Shown here: one piece after another, positions 1 to 6,505 of the stretch | Layout: the number at the start of each line of letters is the position of its first letter | Numbering within the stretch: the first letter of the stretch is position 1 | Origin: Bacteroidales bacterium UBA4230 | GTDB taxonomy: Bacteria; Bacteroidota; Bacteroidia; Bacteroidales; UBA932 | Assembly: GCA_002395605.1 (NCBI GenBank) | Contig: DGXO01000064.1 | Coordinates: 1 to 12,864 of the forward strand | Direction of reading: 5' to 3' | DNA: 12,864 nucleotides | The notes under the pieces: generated by a model | Seen by the model: the letters and a program-made list of their open reading frames with translations, nothing else | Databases searched by the model: none | Told to the model about the DNA's origin: nothing | Program-made: the position numbers and the translations under genes

Positions 1-1341
1 GACAACTGGGAATGGCCCCAGCACAAGGCCGATTTTGCCATCTATCGTATTTACGAAAACGGAGAGCCGATGCATCCCCGCAGGCACCTGAGGATTAGCC
101 AGAAAGGCTACAAGGAAGGTTCCTTTGCAATGGTAATCGGCTATCCCGGGCGTACCCAGAGGTATATGAGCGCCGCGGAAATGGACCAGACCATCAATGT
201 GGAAAGGCCGGTGGTGAACCGCCTCCGCAGCCGCCAGATGGAGATTATCCGCCGCTGGATGGACCTTGACCCCGGTGTGCGCTACAAGTACTCGGACGCA
301 TTTTTCTCGCTTTCCAATGTGGCCGAACTCCAGGAAGGGGAATACGACTGCGTGCACCGCTTCAGGACCATCGAGAACCGCAGGGCCTTTGAGGCCGGAA
401 TGCCGGACAAGGAGCTGCTAGGGCAGCTTGACAAGGAGATTTCGGCAACGTCAGATGTGGAACTCCAGAAGGTGTACTACCGTGAGACTCTGGTGCGCGG
501 CCTCATAATTTCCCGCTATCTCATGCGTATGGGCAGTGCGAAGGACACCTCCGACTGCCGCAAAGCACTGAACCAGGCCCTTGCCGAAACCGACCCCAGA
601 GTTGAAAGGGAGCTCCTGAGGTTCTCCGTGGAGGAATTCTTCACGCATATCAAACCGGAGTTCCTGCCGGAGTTCCACCGCGAGCTTTTGGAGCGCTTCG
701 GCACGGACTACACCGCCATGGCCGACTGGCTGTGGGACAGCTCCTGCATATCCACCGGCTCCCTTAACATAAAGGAAGACCCTCTGTACCGCTATGTGAG
801 GGACCTCAATATTGTCACTCTCAATGAGGCCGAAAACCACGTGGCGGATCCCTTGGAGCTGCATCGGGATTATGTCAGGGCCCGTTACCGCTATCTTTCG
901 GCCCTTGGGATTCCGCAGTACCCGGATGCCAATTCTACAATGAGGCTCACCTACGGAAGGGTTCAGGCCATGAAGCCGTGGGACGGTGTTTACACGCACT
1001 GGCAGAGCACCGCGGCCGGGCTTCGGCAGAAGTACTCCATGACCAACTACGACTTCCATTACCCTGACGCCTTCCGTGACGCCCTTCCGCCCGCAGACTT
1101 CCCCGTGAACTTCCTCACGGACCTTGACATCACGGGCGGCAACTCCGGTTCACCGGTGCTCAATGCCCGCGGAGAGCTCATCGGCCTTGCCTTTGACGGC
1201 AACAAGGAGTCACTGGCCTCCAACTTTGAGTCCGTACCCGGCTACAACATGTGCGTGTGCGTGGATATCCGCTACGTCCTCTGGATCCTCCGCCACTACG
1301 CCCACCAGAACTACGTGCTCCAGGAACTTGGTATCATCTAG
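1..1341 (+). CDS. S46 family dipeptidyl-peptidase, DPP7-like (C-terminal part; 5' end outside window)
   Basis: Periplasmic or surface serine peptidase that removes dipeptides from peptide N-termini, feeding asaccharolytic or peptide-using Bacteroidetes. The frame is open from base 1, so the gene enters from upstream; 446 codons plus stop are visible. The first residues, DNWEWPQHKADF, are the S46 motif carrying the catalytic Asp (visible residue 11). GYPGRTQRY follows, then a helical region, then TGGNSGSPV with the catalytic Ser at codon 1144-1146 (visible residue 382). The catalytic His lies outside the window. Eighteen residues after the Ser is Gly (LAFDGN), where DPP11 enzymes carry the Arg that selects Asp/Glu at P1. 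Gly is the DPP7 state, so I infer a preference for hydrophobic P1. Asp-to-Ser spacing is 371 residues, shorter than the roughly 420-430 I recall for Porphyromonas DPP7/DPP11. The ATG at 70 is internal, not a start. Confidence 0.93.
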   Translation, partial: DNWEWPQHKADFAIYRIYENGEPMHPRRHLRISQKGYKEGSFAMVIGYPGRTQRYMSAAEMDQTINVERPVVNRLRSRQMEIIRRWMDLDPGVRYKYSDAFFSLSNVAELQEGEYDCVHRFRTIENRRAFEAGMPDKELLGQLDKEISATSDVELQKVYYRETLVRGLIISRYLMRMGSAKDTSDCRKALNQALAETDPRVERELLRFSVEEFFTHIKPEFLPEFHRELLERFGTDYTAMADWLWDSSCISTGSLNIKEDPLYRYVRDLNIVTLNEAENHVADPLELHRDYVRARYRYLSALGIPQYPDANSTMRLTYGRVQAMKPWDGVYTHWQSTAAGLRQKYSMTNYDFHYPDAFRDALPPADFPVNFLTDLDITGGNSGSPVLNARGELIGLAFDGNKESLASNFESVPGYNMCVCVDIRYVLWILRHYAHQNYVLQELGII

Positions 1342-1353
1342 CATATTTTTTGT

Positions 1354-1361
1354 TATATTTG
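1354..1361 (+). promoter_or_regulatory. Bacteroidetes -7 box (TATATTTG) for the small membrane protein gene
   Basis: An exact match to the Bacteroidetes sigma-ABfr -7 consensus TAnnTTTG lies 12 bases after the peptidase stop and 30 bases before the next ATG. Transcription would begin near 1364 and give a leader of about 27 bases. No good -33 TTTG is seen at the usual distance; a TTG at 1328-1330 is too far by about 3-4 bases. The call rests on the -7 box and its intergenic position. Confidence 0.5.
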
Positions 1362-1391
1362 TGACCGGAAACAATTTAAAACATTATAATT

Positions 1392-1580
1392 ATGCTTTCT
1401 ACAATTATTTACATCGCCGGTATTGTCCTTTCAATCCTGGCCGTTCTTGACATCCTCAAGAAACCCATTTCCCTGGTTGGAAAGATTATCTGCAGCGTTG
1501 TGGTTCTTGCTACCAGCTGGATCGGCCTTCTGGTTTACTACCTCTACGCAAAAGACCATATCACAGAGTGGTTCAAGTAA
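1392..1580 (+). CDS. Small two-helix membrane protein (PLDc_N-like), 62 aa
   Basis: Predicted inner-membrane miniprotein of unknown function. Two hydrophobic helices (about residues 3-20 and 30-51) are joined by a short basic loop with the sequence DILKKP. The second helix ends SWIGLLVYYLYAKD, which resembles the small PLDc_N module, a two-helix domain found as a stand-alone protein in many Bacteroidetes and at the N-terminus of cardiolipin synthases. No catalytic HKD motif is present, so it is not a phospholipase. It begins with ATG after an AT-rich leader behind a TATATTTG box, and its stop is 13 bases before the next gene, suggesting a two-gene transcript. The family call is by resemblance only. 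Confidence 0.72.
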   Translation: MLSTIIYIAGIVLSILAVLDILKKPISLVGKIICSVVVLATSWIGLLVYYLYAKDHITEWFK

Positions 1581-1593
1581 TTACAAGCCACCT

Positions 1594-2115
1594 ATGAAAA
1601 AGCTTCTTGTTACAATTGCCATCGCACTGATGGCAATTTCGGCATATGCCCAGAGGGACATCCCTGCCGGAGCCAGCCTGGAACTTGCCTCCATTGAGAA
1701 CAATGACAAGCAGTTCACCTTGTTCAAGGTAAAGGACCTGGAAGGCAATCCCGCTTTCTACCTTAACGTAGGGCGTGTCACGAGCTCACTGAGCTTTTCC
1801 ATAGGGAGCTTCTCCAGCGAGTCAACCTCTCTGGATGCCGCCACGCTGTTTATCGGTGAGACATATGAAGAGGCCATGGAAACCCTTGACAGCCTCATTG
1901 AAATGTTCAAGGAAGAGAACGGCGCCCAAAGGGAGTTTGAGTGCTTCGGCGGAGAAACCGCATTGTGCACCCTTCACAAGGGCTGCCTTGGGAAGCACCT
2001 CAGCTTCACCTTCCCGCAGGGCTTCCGCACCGGCGAATCCGAAATCTCCAGAAGCGACCTCAAGTCCCTTAGAGTCAGCATGAAGATTTCAAAGAAACTT
2101 CACAAGGATATTTAG
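1594..2115 (+). CDS. Secreted hypothetical protein, 173 aa
   Basis: Unrecognised protein with a clear Sec signal peptide: MKK start, hydrophobic stretch over residues 4-16, and a likely signal peptidase I site after AYA (residue 19), leaving a mature protein of about 154 residues. There is no lipobox Cys, so it is soluble or outer-membrane-associated in the periplasm. The mature part starts with a mixed-polarity, probably beta-rich section, then an acidic helical stretch (about residues 88-110, EEAMETLDSLIEMFKEENG). Three cysteines follow near residues 114, 122 and 128, and the tail is Lys-rich. I chose the ATG at 1594 because it starts exactly at the signal peptide; the frame extends further upstream but that part reads through the preceding gene. 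It sits 13 bases after the small membrane protein gene and is followed by a strong terminator. Function is not inferred. Confidence 0.8.
   Translation: MKKLLVTIAIALMAISAYAQRDIPAGASLELASIENNDKQFTLFKVKDLEGNPAFYLNVGRVTSSLSFSIGSFSSESTSLDAATLFIGETYEEAMETLDSLIEMFKEENGAQREFECFGGETALCTLHKGCLGKHLSFTFPQGFRTGESEISRSDLKSLRVSMKISKKLHKDI
1614..1638 (+). repeat. Perfect 10-bp inverted repeat inside the signal-peptide codons
   Basis: AATTGCCATC (1614-1623) and its exact complement GATGGCAATT (1629-1638) flank a 5-base spacer. In RNA this would form a 10-bp hairpin beginning 20 bases after the A of the start codon of the secreted-protein gene. It covers codons 7-15 of the signal peptide, encoding hydrophobic residues. 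It may affect translation initiation or mRNA stability, serve as a DNA-binding site, or be a chance product of the codons needed there. Confidence 0.6.
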
Positions 2116-2154
2116 GCTGTTTTGGCTAAACGCTTGATTGTAAGCCTATTACAC

Positions 2155-2188
2155 AATTTACTCCCGCCTGTTTGGACGGGAGTAAATT
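2155..2188 (+). terminator. Strong (probably bidirectional) hairpin terminator
   Basis: AATTTACTCCCG (2155-2166) is followed by a 10-base loop and its perfect complement CGGGAGTAAATT (2177-2188). The GC core CTCCCG/CGGGAG is flanked by A/T arms, so the hairpin carries a T-run on its 3' side on both strands. It lies 39 bases after the secreted-protein stop and before the rsmE promoter, closing the upstream unit. The rest of the 144-base gap (2116-2259) is AT-rich promoter sequence with no gene seen. Confidence 0.85.
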
Positions 2189-2247
2189 TCATAAAATACT
2201 GGCAATAAATAAATTAGCATTTACACCAGCCTATCAACTATTTTAGT

Positions 2248-2255
2248 TATTTTTG
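2248..2255 (+). promoter_or_regulatory. -7 box (TATTTTTG) of rsmE, giving a near-leaderless mRNA
   Basis: TATTTTTG matches TAnnTTTG and ends only 4 bases before the rsmE ATG at 2260. In this promoter class transcription starts a few bases after the box, so +1 should fall at or just before the A of the ATG. The upstream sequence 2190-2225 is very AT-rich. No clear -33 TTTG is visible. Confidence 0.55.
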
Positions 2256-2259
2256 CAGT

Positions 2260-2991
2260 ATGGAACTGTTTTATGCTTATCAAGTAGAAGGAAGCATGTG
2301 CCGTCTGGATGCCGAAGAAAGCACGCACTGCGTGAAGGTTCTTCGGCACAGGGCCGGGGATACCGTGGATATCATAGACGGGCTGGGCACCTTGTATCAC
2401 TGCAGGCTCACGCTGGACAGCCCTAAAGGGGCGGAGGCGCAGATTCTCGAGACAACGGCCAATTGGGGCTCCCACCCCTACCATCTTACCATTGGCTGCT
2501 GCCCCACAAAGAACAACGACCGCTTTGAGTGGTTTGTGGAAAAAGCCACAGAAATTGGCGTGGACAGGATTGTTCCCCTAATTGGAGACCATTCTGAACG
2601 CAAAATATACAAGACCGAGAGAGCACTGCGCATTGCATTATCGGCCACAAAACAGTCTCTGAAAGCCAGGATTCCTGTAATAGATGAGCCTGTGAGCGTG
2701 AAGGACTTCATCAACGAGCCCCACAATCAGGCCGAGGGTGAAGTGCTCAAACTAATCGCCTACTGCTTCGAAGACGAAACCCATCCGCGCCAGAGCATAA
2801 TGGACGTACTGAGGGAATTCAAGGGACGGGACGTGACTGTTCTTATCGGCCCGGAAGGAGACTTCTCTAAGGAGGAGGCCCATAATGCCATGACGACAGG
2901 CTACATCCCCGTGCATCTTGGCCCGTCCCGTCTCAGGACAGAAACCGCCGCAGTTACCGCCGCAGAGGCGGTATATCTGAATTTTATTTAG
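2260..2991 (+). CDS. rsmE: 16S rRNA (uracil-1498-N3)-methyltransferase RsmE
   Basis: SAM-dependent methyltransferase of the SPOUT/trefoil-knot class that makes m3U1498 in 16S rRNA of the small subunit, releasing SAH. The 243 residues fit the family length. An N-terminal PUA-like RNA-binding part (about 1-70, with HCVKVLRHRAGD typical of the family) precedes the knot domain. Diagnostic motifs are KNNDRFEWFVEKATEIGVD (84-102), KQSLKARIP (131-139), the SAM-binding loop IGPEGDFS (196-203) and LGPSRLRTETAAVTA (220-234), which forms the knot and ends the protein. Start at ATG 2260: nothing in-frame upstream looks coding and the protein begins MELFYAY as relatives do. It is preceded by its own -7 box and followed after 15 bases by ahcY, whose product destroys the SAH that RsmE makes. 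Confidence 0.96.
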   Translation: MELFYAYQVEGSMCRLDAEESTHCVKVLRHRAGDTVDIIDGLGTLYHCRLTLDSPKGAEAQILETTANWGSHPYHLTIGCCPTKNNDRFEWFVEKATEIGVDRIVPLIGDHSERKIYKTERALRIALSATKQSLKARIPVIDEPVSVKDFINEPHNQAEGEVLKLIAYCFEDETHPRQSIMDVLREFKGRDVTVLIGPEGDFSKEEAHNAMTTGYIPVHLGPSRLRTETAAVTAAEAVYLNFI

Positions 2992-2999
2992 TAACTTTG
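2992..2999 (+). promoter_or_regulatory. -7 box (TAACTTTG) upstream of ahcY
   Basis: TAACTTTG, an exact TAnnTTTG match, starts at the base after the rsmE stop codon and ends 7 bases before the ahcY ATG at 3007. The expected start site gives a leader of only about 4 bases. It implies that ahcY can be transcribed apart from rsmE. No convincing -33 element is visible; that region lies inside rsmE codons. Confidence 0.5.
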
Positions 3000-3006
3000 T
3001 GACCTT

Positions 3007-4242
3007 ATGAGCCACATCAAAGACATAAACCTATGGGAAAGCGGAGAGCTGAAGCTCAGCTGGGTCCGCAGCCACATGCCCCTACTGGACTCCATTGAGA
3101 AGGATTTCCGTAAATCACAGCCTTTCAAGGGCCTGAAGGTTGCCCTCAGCGTGCATCTGGAGGCCAAAACCGCCCATCTCTGCGAGGTCCTTGCAGCGGG
3201 CGGCGCGGAAATGTATATCACGGGTTCCAACCCCCTGAGCACCCAGGACGACGTAGCAGCGGCCCTGGTACACGAAGGCCTGAGCGTTTTCGCCATTCAC
3301 GGCTGCAATGAGGCCGAATACTTCGAGGATATACGCAGAGTCCTGGAAGTGGGCCCCAACATCATCATCGACGACGGCGGAGACCTTGTCACAACCCTCC
3401 ACAACGAATTCCCGGAACTCATTCCCGGAGTTATCGGCGGCTGCGAGGAAACCACCACAGGCATCCTTCGGCTCAAGGCGATGGACGCCGCCGGAAAGCT
3501 CCGTTTCCCCATGATGCTGGTCAACGACGCAGACTGCAAGCACCTGTTTGACAACCGCTACGGCACCGGCCAGAGCGTTTGGGACGGCATCAACCGCACC
3601 ACAAACCTCATAGTGGCAGGCAAGGATGTGGTGGTGGCAGGTTACGGCTGGTGCGGCAAGGGCGTCGCGATGCGCGCAAAAGGTATGGGCGCCAGTGTAA
3701 TCGTAACGGAGGTAGACCCCATAAAGGCAATGGAAGCCGTAATGGACGGATTCAAGGTTATGCCCATGAAACAGGCCGCCAAGGTTGGAGACATATTTGT
3801 GACGGTCACTGGCTGCGACAATGTAATCGGCCCTGAAGAGTTCCTTCTCATGAAAGACGGCGCCATCTGCTGCAACGCCGGGCACTTTGACGTGGAGGTT
3901 GCCGTTGCAAAACTTAGGGAAATGGCCGTAAGTCACGCTCCCGCCCGCAATAACATTGAGGCATACACCCTTGAAAACGGCAGGCGCATTTACATCATTG
4001 CCGAAGGCCGATTGGTGAATCTTGCCGCCGGAGACGGCCACCCCGCGGAAATCATGGACATGTCCTTCGCAATCCAGGCCATGAGCGCAAAGTACCTGGC
4101 AGAGAACAAGGGACGCCTCCAACGTAAACTCAACAATGTCCCCAGGGAAGTGGATGAGGACATTGCCCGCAGGAAACTGGCCCACTGGGGCATTGAAATA
4201 GACACGCTCACTGAAGAGCAGCATAAATATCTGTTTGGATAG
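3007..4242 (+). CDS. ahcY: Adenosylhomocysteinase, short (Thermotoga/archaeal-like) form
   Basis: Cytosolic NAD-dependent enzyme that splits S-adenosylhomocysteine to adenosine and homocysteine in the methyl cycle. At 411 residues it is the short form, lacking the insert of about 40 residues found in many bacterial proteins and lacking the C-terminal KPDHYRY tail; it ends EEQHKYLFG. By alignment to the human enzyme the key residues are present: His50 (H55), Asp123 (D131), Glu148 in EETTTG (E156), Lys178 and Asp182 (K186, D190), and His293 in GHFDVE (H301). Human Cys195 is Thr187 here. The NAD-binding loop GYGWCGKG is at 212-219. Some members of this short clade in methanogens act on S-inosylhomocysteine; I judge the adenosyl substrate more likely but cannot prove it. 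It lies 15 bases after rsmE and 3 bases before nhaA. Confidence 0.94.
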   Translation: MSHIKDINLWESGELKLSWVRSHMPLLDSIEKDFRKSQPFKGLKVALSVHLEAKTAHLCEVLAAGGAEMYITGSNPLSTQDDVAAALVHEGLSVFAIHGCNEAEYFEDIRRVLEVGPNIIIDDGGDLVTTLHNEFPELIPGVIGGCEETTTGILRLKAMDAAGKLRFPMMLVNDADCKHLFDNRYGTGQSVWDGINRTTNLIVAGKDVVVAGYGWCGKGVAMRAKGMGASVIVTEVDPIKAMEAVMDGFKVMPMKQAAKVGDIFVTVTGCDNVIGPEEFLLMKDGAICCNAGHFDVEVAVAKLREMAVSHAPARNNIEAYTLENGRRIYIIAEGRLVNLAAGDGHPAEIMDMSFAIQAMSAKYLAENKGRLQRKLNNVPREVDEDIARRKLAHWGIEIDTLTEEQHKYLFG

Positions 4243-4245
4243 ACT

Positions 4246-5673
4246 ATGGCACTGATTCCTATTTATTGGTGGAACAAGGAGGTAAGAAACTTCCAGATTT
4301 CACAGCAGAGTTTCAAGAAACAGCCGTGGGCAAACGGCGTAGTGCTCCTTGCATGCGTGGCGGTGGCTATGCTTCTTGCAAACCTTCCGTTCACAAAGAC
4401 TATTTACCACAACTTCCTCCACACGGAATTCACCATGCACCTGGCGTCCCCGGACGGCCTTGTAGACTGGTACTTCCCGCGCGGAATGACCATGGAGAAG
4501 TTCATCAACGACATCCTAATGGTGATTTTCTTCTTCACCGTGGGCCTGGAAATCAAGCGTGAAGTGGTGTGCGGAGAGCTTTCTTCCTTCAAGAAGGCCA
4601 TTCTCCCCGTCATTGCGGCTTTCGGCGGCGTGGTGGTGCCCGCAACCATTTATGCAATTGTAAACCACGGCACCGCAGCGGCATCCGGCTGGGGTATCCC
4701 TACGGCAACGGACATTGCCTTTGCGGTTGGTATCCTCTCCATCCTGGGAGACAAAGTTCCGGTATCCCTGAAGGTCTTCCTTACCGCCCTTGCCATTGCC
4801 GACGACCTCATAGCCATACTTGTGGTGGCGTTCTTCTATGGCGGAAACATAAACCTGCCACTGCTGGCCATTTCACTTGTAGTGATCCTGTTTGTATTCC
4901 TTGAGAAGAAACTTGGAGAAAAGAGGGTGGCATACTACATTGTGCCTGCAATTTTAGTGTGGTTCCTGTTCTACTACAGCGGCATCCACGCCACCATGAC
5001 CGGTGTGGTCATTGCCCTTCTCATCCCCATGGACGCCCGCTACAACAAGGCAAAGTTCCACCGCAGGGCAAAAATCCTCTTCGAGGGCCTTGTGGAAAGT
5101 GAAAAGGTGTCAACCTCCGAGGCCTTCCCCAACGGCCCGCAGCGCTATTACCTAAGGCGCCTCTCCGGCCTCACCACAAAGACCATCCCGCCGTCTTACC
5201 GCCTGGAGCACAAGCTGAACCCTATTGTGAATTTCTTCATCATGCCGGTGTTCGCCCTTGCCAATGCGGGCGTGGAAATCACGGACCTCTCTTACTTCAA
5301 CGTATTCCAGTGGAATCCCGCCCTTGGCGGAGTAGGCCTTGGAATCTTCCTGGGACTCCTCCTTGGAAAGCCCATCGGAATAACCCTGGCTTCCTGGCTG
5401 GCAATCAAGCTGAAGGTTGGCGCAATGCCCTCCAAGGCCTCCTGGCCCATGCTTTTTGCCGTTGCCTGCCTTGGCGGTATAGGCTTCACAATGTCTATCT
5501 TCGTCGACACCCTGTCCTTTGGCGGCGCCGACATCACCCCGGAAGTGACCCAGCACCTCAGGGACGCCGGCAAGATTGCCGTGCTCCTTGGCTCAGTAGC
5601 CGCCGGAATATTCGGCTCACTGGTAATTACGGTTGTATCCGGAATAGAAAAACATATTAAACGTAAAAAATAA
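4246..5673 (+). CDS. nhaA: Na+/H+ antiporter NhaA
   Basis: Inner-membrane antiporter that expels Na+ (or Li+) in exchange for protons and helps hold internal pH. The 475 residues exceed the E. coli protein (388) because of a cytosolic insert at about 266-325 (RYNKAKF to EHKLNP), which I recall from Bacteroidetes relatives. About 11-12 hydrophobic helices are visible. Functional residues are conserved: TD at 155-156 in the crossed helix 4 motif ATDIAFAVG, the ion-binding pair Asp186-Asp187 in ALAIADDL (D163/D164 of E. coli), ALANAGV (337-343), and Lys375 in LLGKPIGIT (K300 of E. coli). GGIGFTMSIF (410-419) is the usual late signature. The start is 3 bases after the ahcY stop, which implies translational coupling. 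The Lys-rich tail KHIKRKK is cytosolic. Confidence 0.96.
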   Translation: MALIPIYWWNKEVRNFQISQQSFKKQPWANGVVLLACVAVAMLLANLPFTKTIYHNFLHTEFTMHLASPDGLVDWYFPRGMTMEKFINDILMVIFFFTVGLEIKREVVCGELSSFKKAILPVIAAFGGVVVPATIYAIVNHGTAAASGWGIPTATDIAFAVGILSILGDKVPVSLKVFLTALAIADDLIAILVVAFFYGGNINLPLLAISLVVILFVFLEKKLGEKRVAYYIVPAILVWFLFYYSGIHATMTGVVIALLIPMDARYNKAKFHRRAKILFEGLVESEKVSTSEAFPNGPQRYYLRRLSGLTTKTIPPSYRLEHKLNPIVNFFIMPVFALANAGVEITDLSYFNVFQWNPALGGVGLGIFLGLLLGKPIGITLASWLAIKLKVGAMPSKASWPMLFAVACLGGIGFTMSIFVDTLSFGGADITPEVTQHLRDAGKIAVLLGSVAAGIFGSLVITVVSGIEKHIKRKK

Positions 5674-5675
5674 AG

Positions 5676-5696
5676 ATTCCCGGTGTACCCGGGAAT
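5676..5696 (+). repeat. REP-like palindrome between nhaA and fabG
   Basis: ATTCCCGG (5676-5683), loop TGTAC, then CCGGGAAT (5689-5696): a perfect 8-bp hairpin starting 3 bases after the nhaA stop. The flanks (AG before, GACG after) resemble a dispersed palindromic repeat of the form gattcccgg...ccgggaatgac known from several bacterial genomes, by recall. It could protect the nhaA mRNA 3' end or set relative expression. It is not a plus-strand terminator, as no T-run follows. On the other strand a T-rich run does follow. Confidence 0.6.
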
Positions 5697-5706
5697 GACG
5701 AATGTT

Positions 5707-6453
5707 ATGGGATTATTAGACGGAAAAGTGGCGCTCATTACCGGAGCTGCCCGCGGCATTGGCAAAGCCATTGCCCTGAAATTCGCCTCTGAAGGGGCCA
5801 GCATCGCATTCACAGATCTTGTAATAAATGAGGCCGCAGAAGAGACCGTGGCCGAAATATCGGCCTATGGCGTAAAGGTGAAGGCCTACGCCTCAAACGC
5901 CGCAAACTTTGATGAAACTCAGGCGGTTGTGGCGGAGATTGAAAAGGAATTCGGCCGAATTGACATCCTTGTAAACAACGCCGGAATCACTAAGGACGGC
6001 CTTGTGATGAGGATGAGCGAGGCCCAGTGGGACGCCGTGATAGATGTGAACATGAAGAGCGCCTTCAACTTCCTGCACGCCGTGGTGCCCGTCATGGCGC
6101 GCCAGAGGAGCGGAAGCATCATCAACATGGCTTCAATCGCCGGCCAAACCGGAAATCCGGGCCAGGTGAACTATTCGGCCTCAAAGGCAGGGCTCATTGC
6201 AATGGCAAAGTCCGTTGCAAAGGAAATGGGGCCCCGCGGCATCCGCGCCAACGCCATCGCTCCAGGCTATGTGCTCACAGAGATGACAGAGGTCCTGCCA
6301 CAAGCAGTGAAGGATGAGTTCATAAAACTCATCCCTCTCAAACGTGGCGCCACGGTGGAAGAAATTGCCAACACCGCCCTCTATCTGGGCTCCGACCTCT
6401 CTTCCTATGTAACCGGGCAGGTTATTGCGGTAAACGGCGGAATGTACTGCTAG
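5707..6453 (+). CDS. fabG: 3-oxoacyl-ACP reductase, FabG-type SDR
   Basis: NADPH-dependent reduction of 3-oxoacyl-ACP to 3-hydroxyacyl-ACP in cytosolic fatty-acid synthesis. The 248 residues form one short-chain dehydrogenase domain. It carries the cofactor motif TGAARGIG (12-19), NNAG (90-93), and the catalytic Ser143, Tyr156 and Lys160 in MASIAG and NYSASK, with the C-terminal VNGGMYC replacing the usual DGGM-M ending. I chose ATG 5707 (MGLLDGKVALITG), which matches Bacteroides FabG starts. An in-frame GTG at 5683 and ATG at 5695 both fall inside the palindrome and add residues not seen in relatives. It follows nhaA by 33 bases with no promoter seen, so it is likely cotranscribed. A different SDR substrate cannot be ruled out, but similarity to FabG is strong across the length. 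Confidence 0.9.
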   Translation: MGLLDGKVALITGAARGIGKAIALKFASEGASIAFTDLVINEAAEETVAEISAYGVKVKAYASNAANFDETQAVVAEIEKEFGRIDILVNNAGITKDGLVMRMSEAQWDAVIDVNMKSAFNFLHAVVPVMARQRSGSIINMASIAGQTGNPGQVNYSASKAGLIAMAKSVAKEMGPRGIRANAIAPGYVLTEMTEVLPQAVKDEFIKLIPLKRGATVEEIANTALYLGSDLSSYVTGQVIAVNGGMYC

Positions 6454-6505
6454 ATGTACCTCCTTGCATCAGTTCTGCCGTTTATGGTGTGTCTTGTCTG
6501 AACCT

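Noticed and set aside
2113..2148. TAGGCT...AGCCTA inverted repeat after the secreted-protein gene
   Set aside because: Only 6 bp with a 24-base loop; the strong hairpin at 2155-2188 explains termination.
3408..3430. Direct repeat ATTCCCGGA twice within ahcY
   Set aside because: It is inside conserved coding sequence, not palindromic with the 5676 element, and short enough for chance.
3115..4224. Long minus-strand open frame (369 codons) opposite ahcY
   Set aside because: It is fully antisense to a well-conserved enzyme, its translation resembles no family I know, and it arises from GC-rich third codon positions.
4276..4283. AAGGAGGT, a perfect Shine-Dalgarno string inside early nhaA
   Set aside because: No ATG, GTG or TTG lies at a usable distance downstream, and no true start in this window uses such a site; it is most likely coincidental codons.
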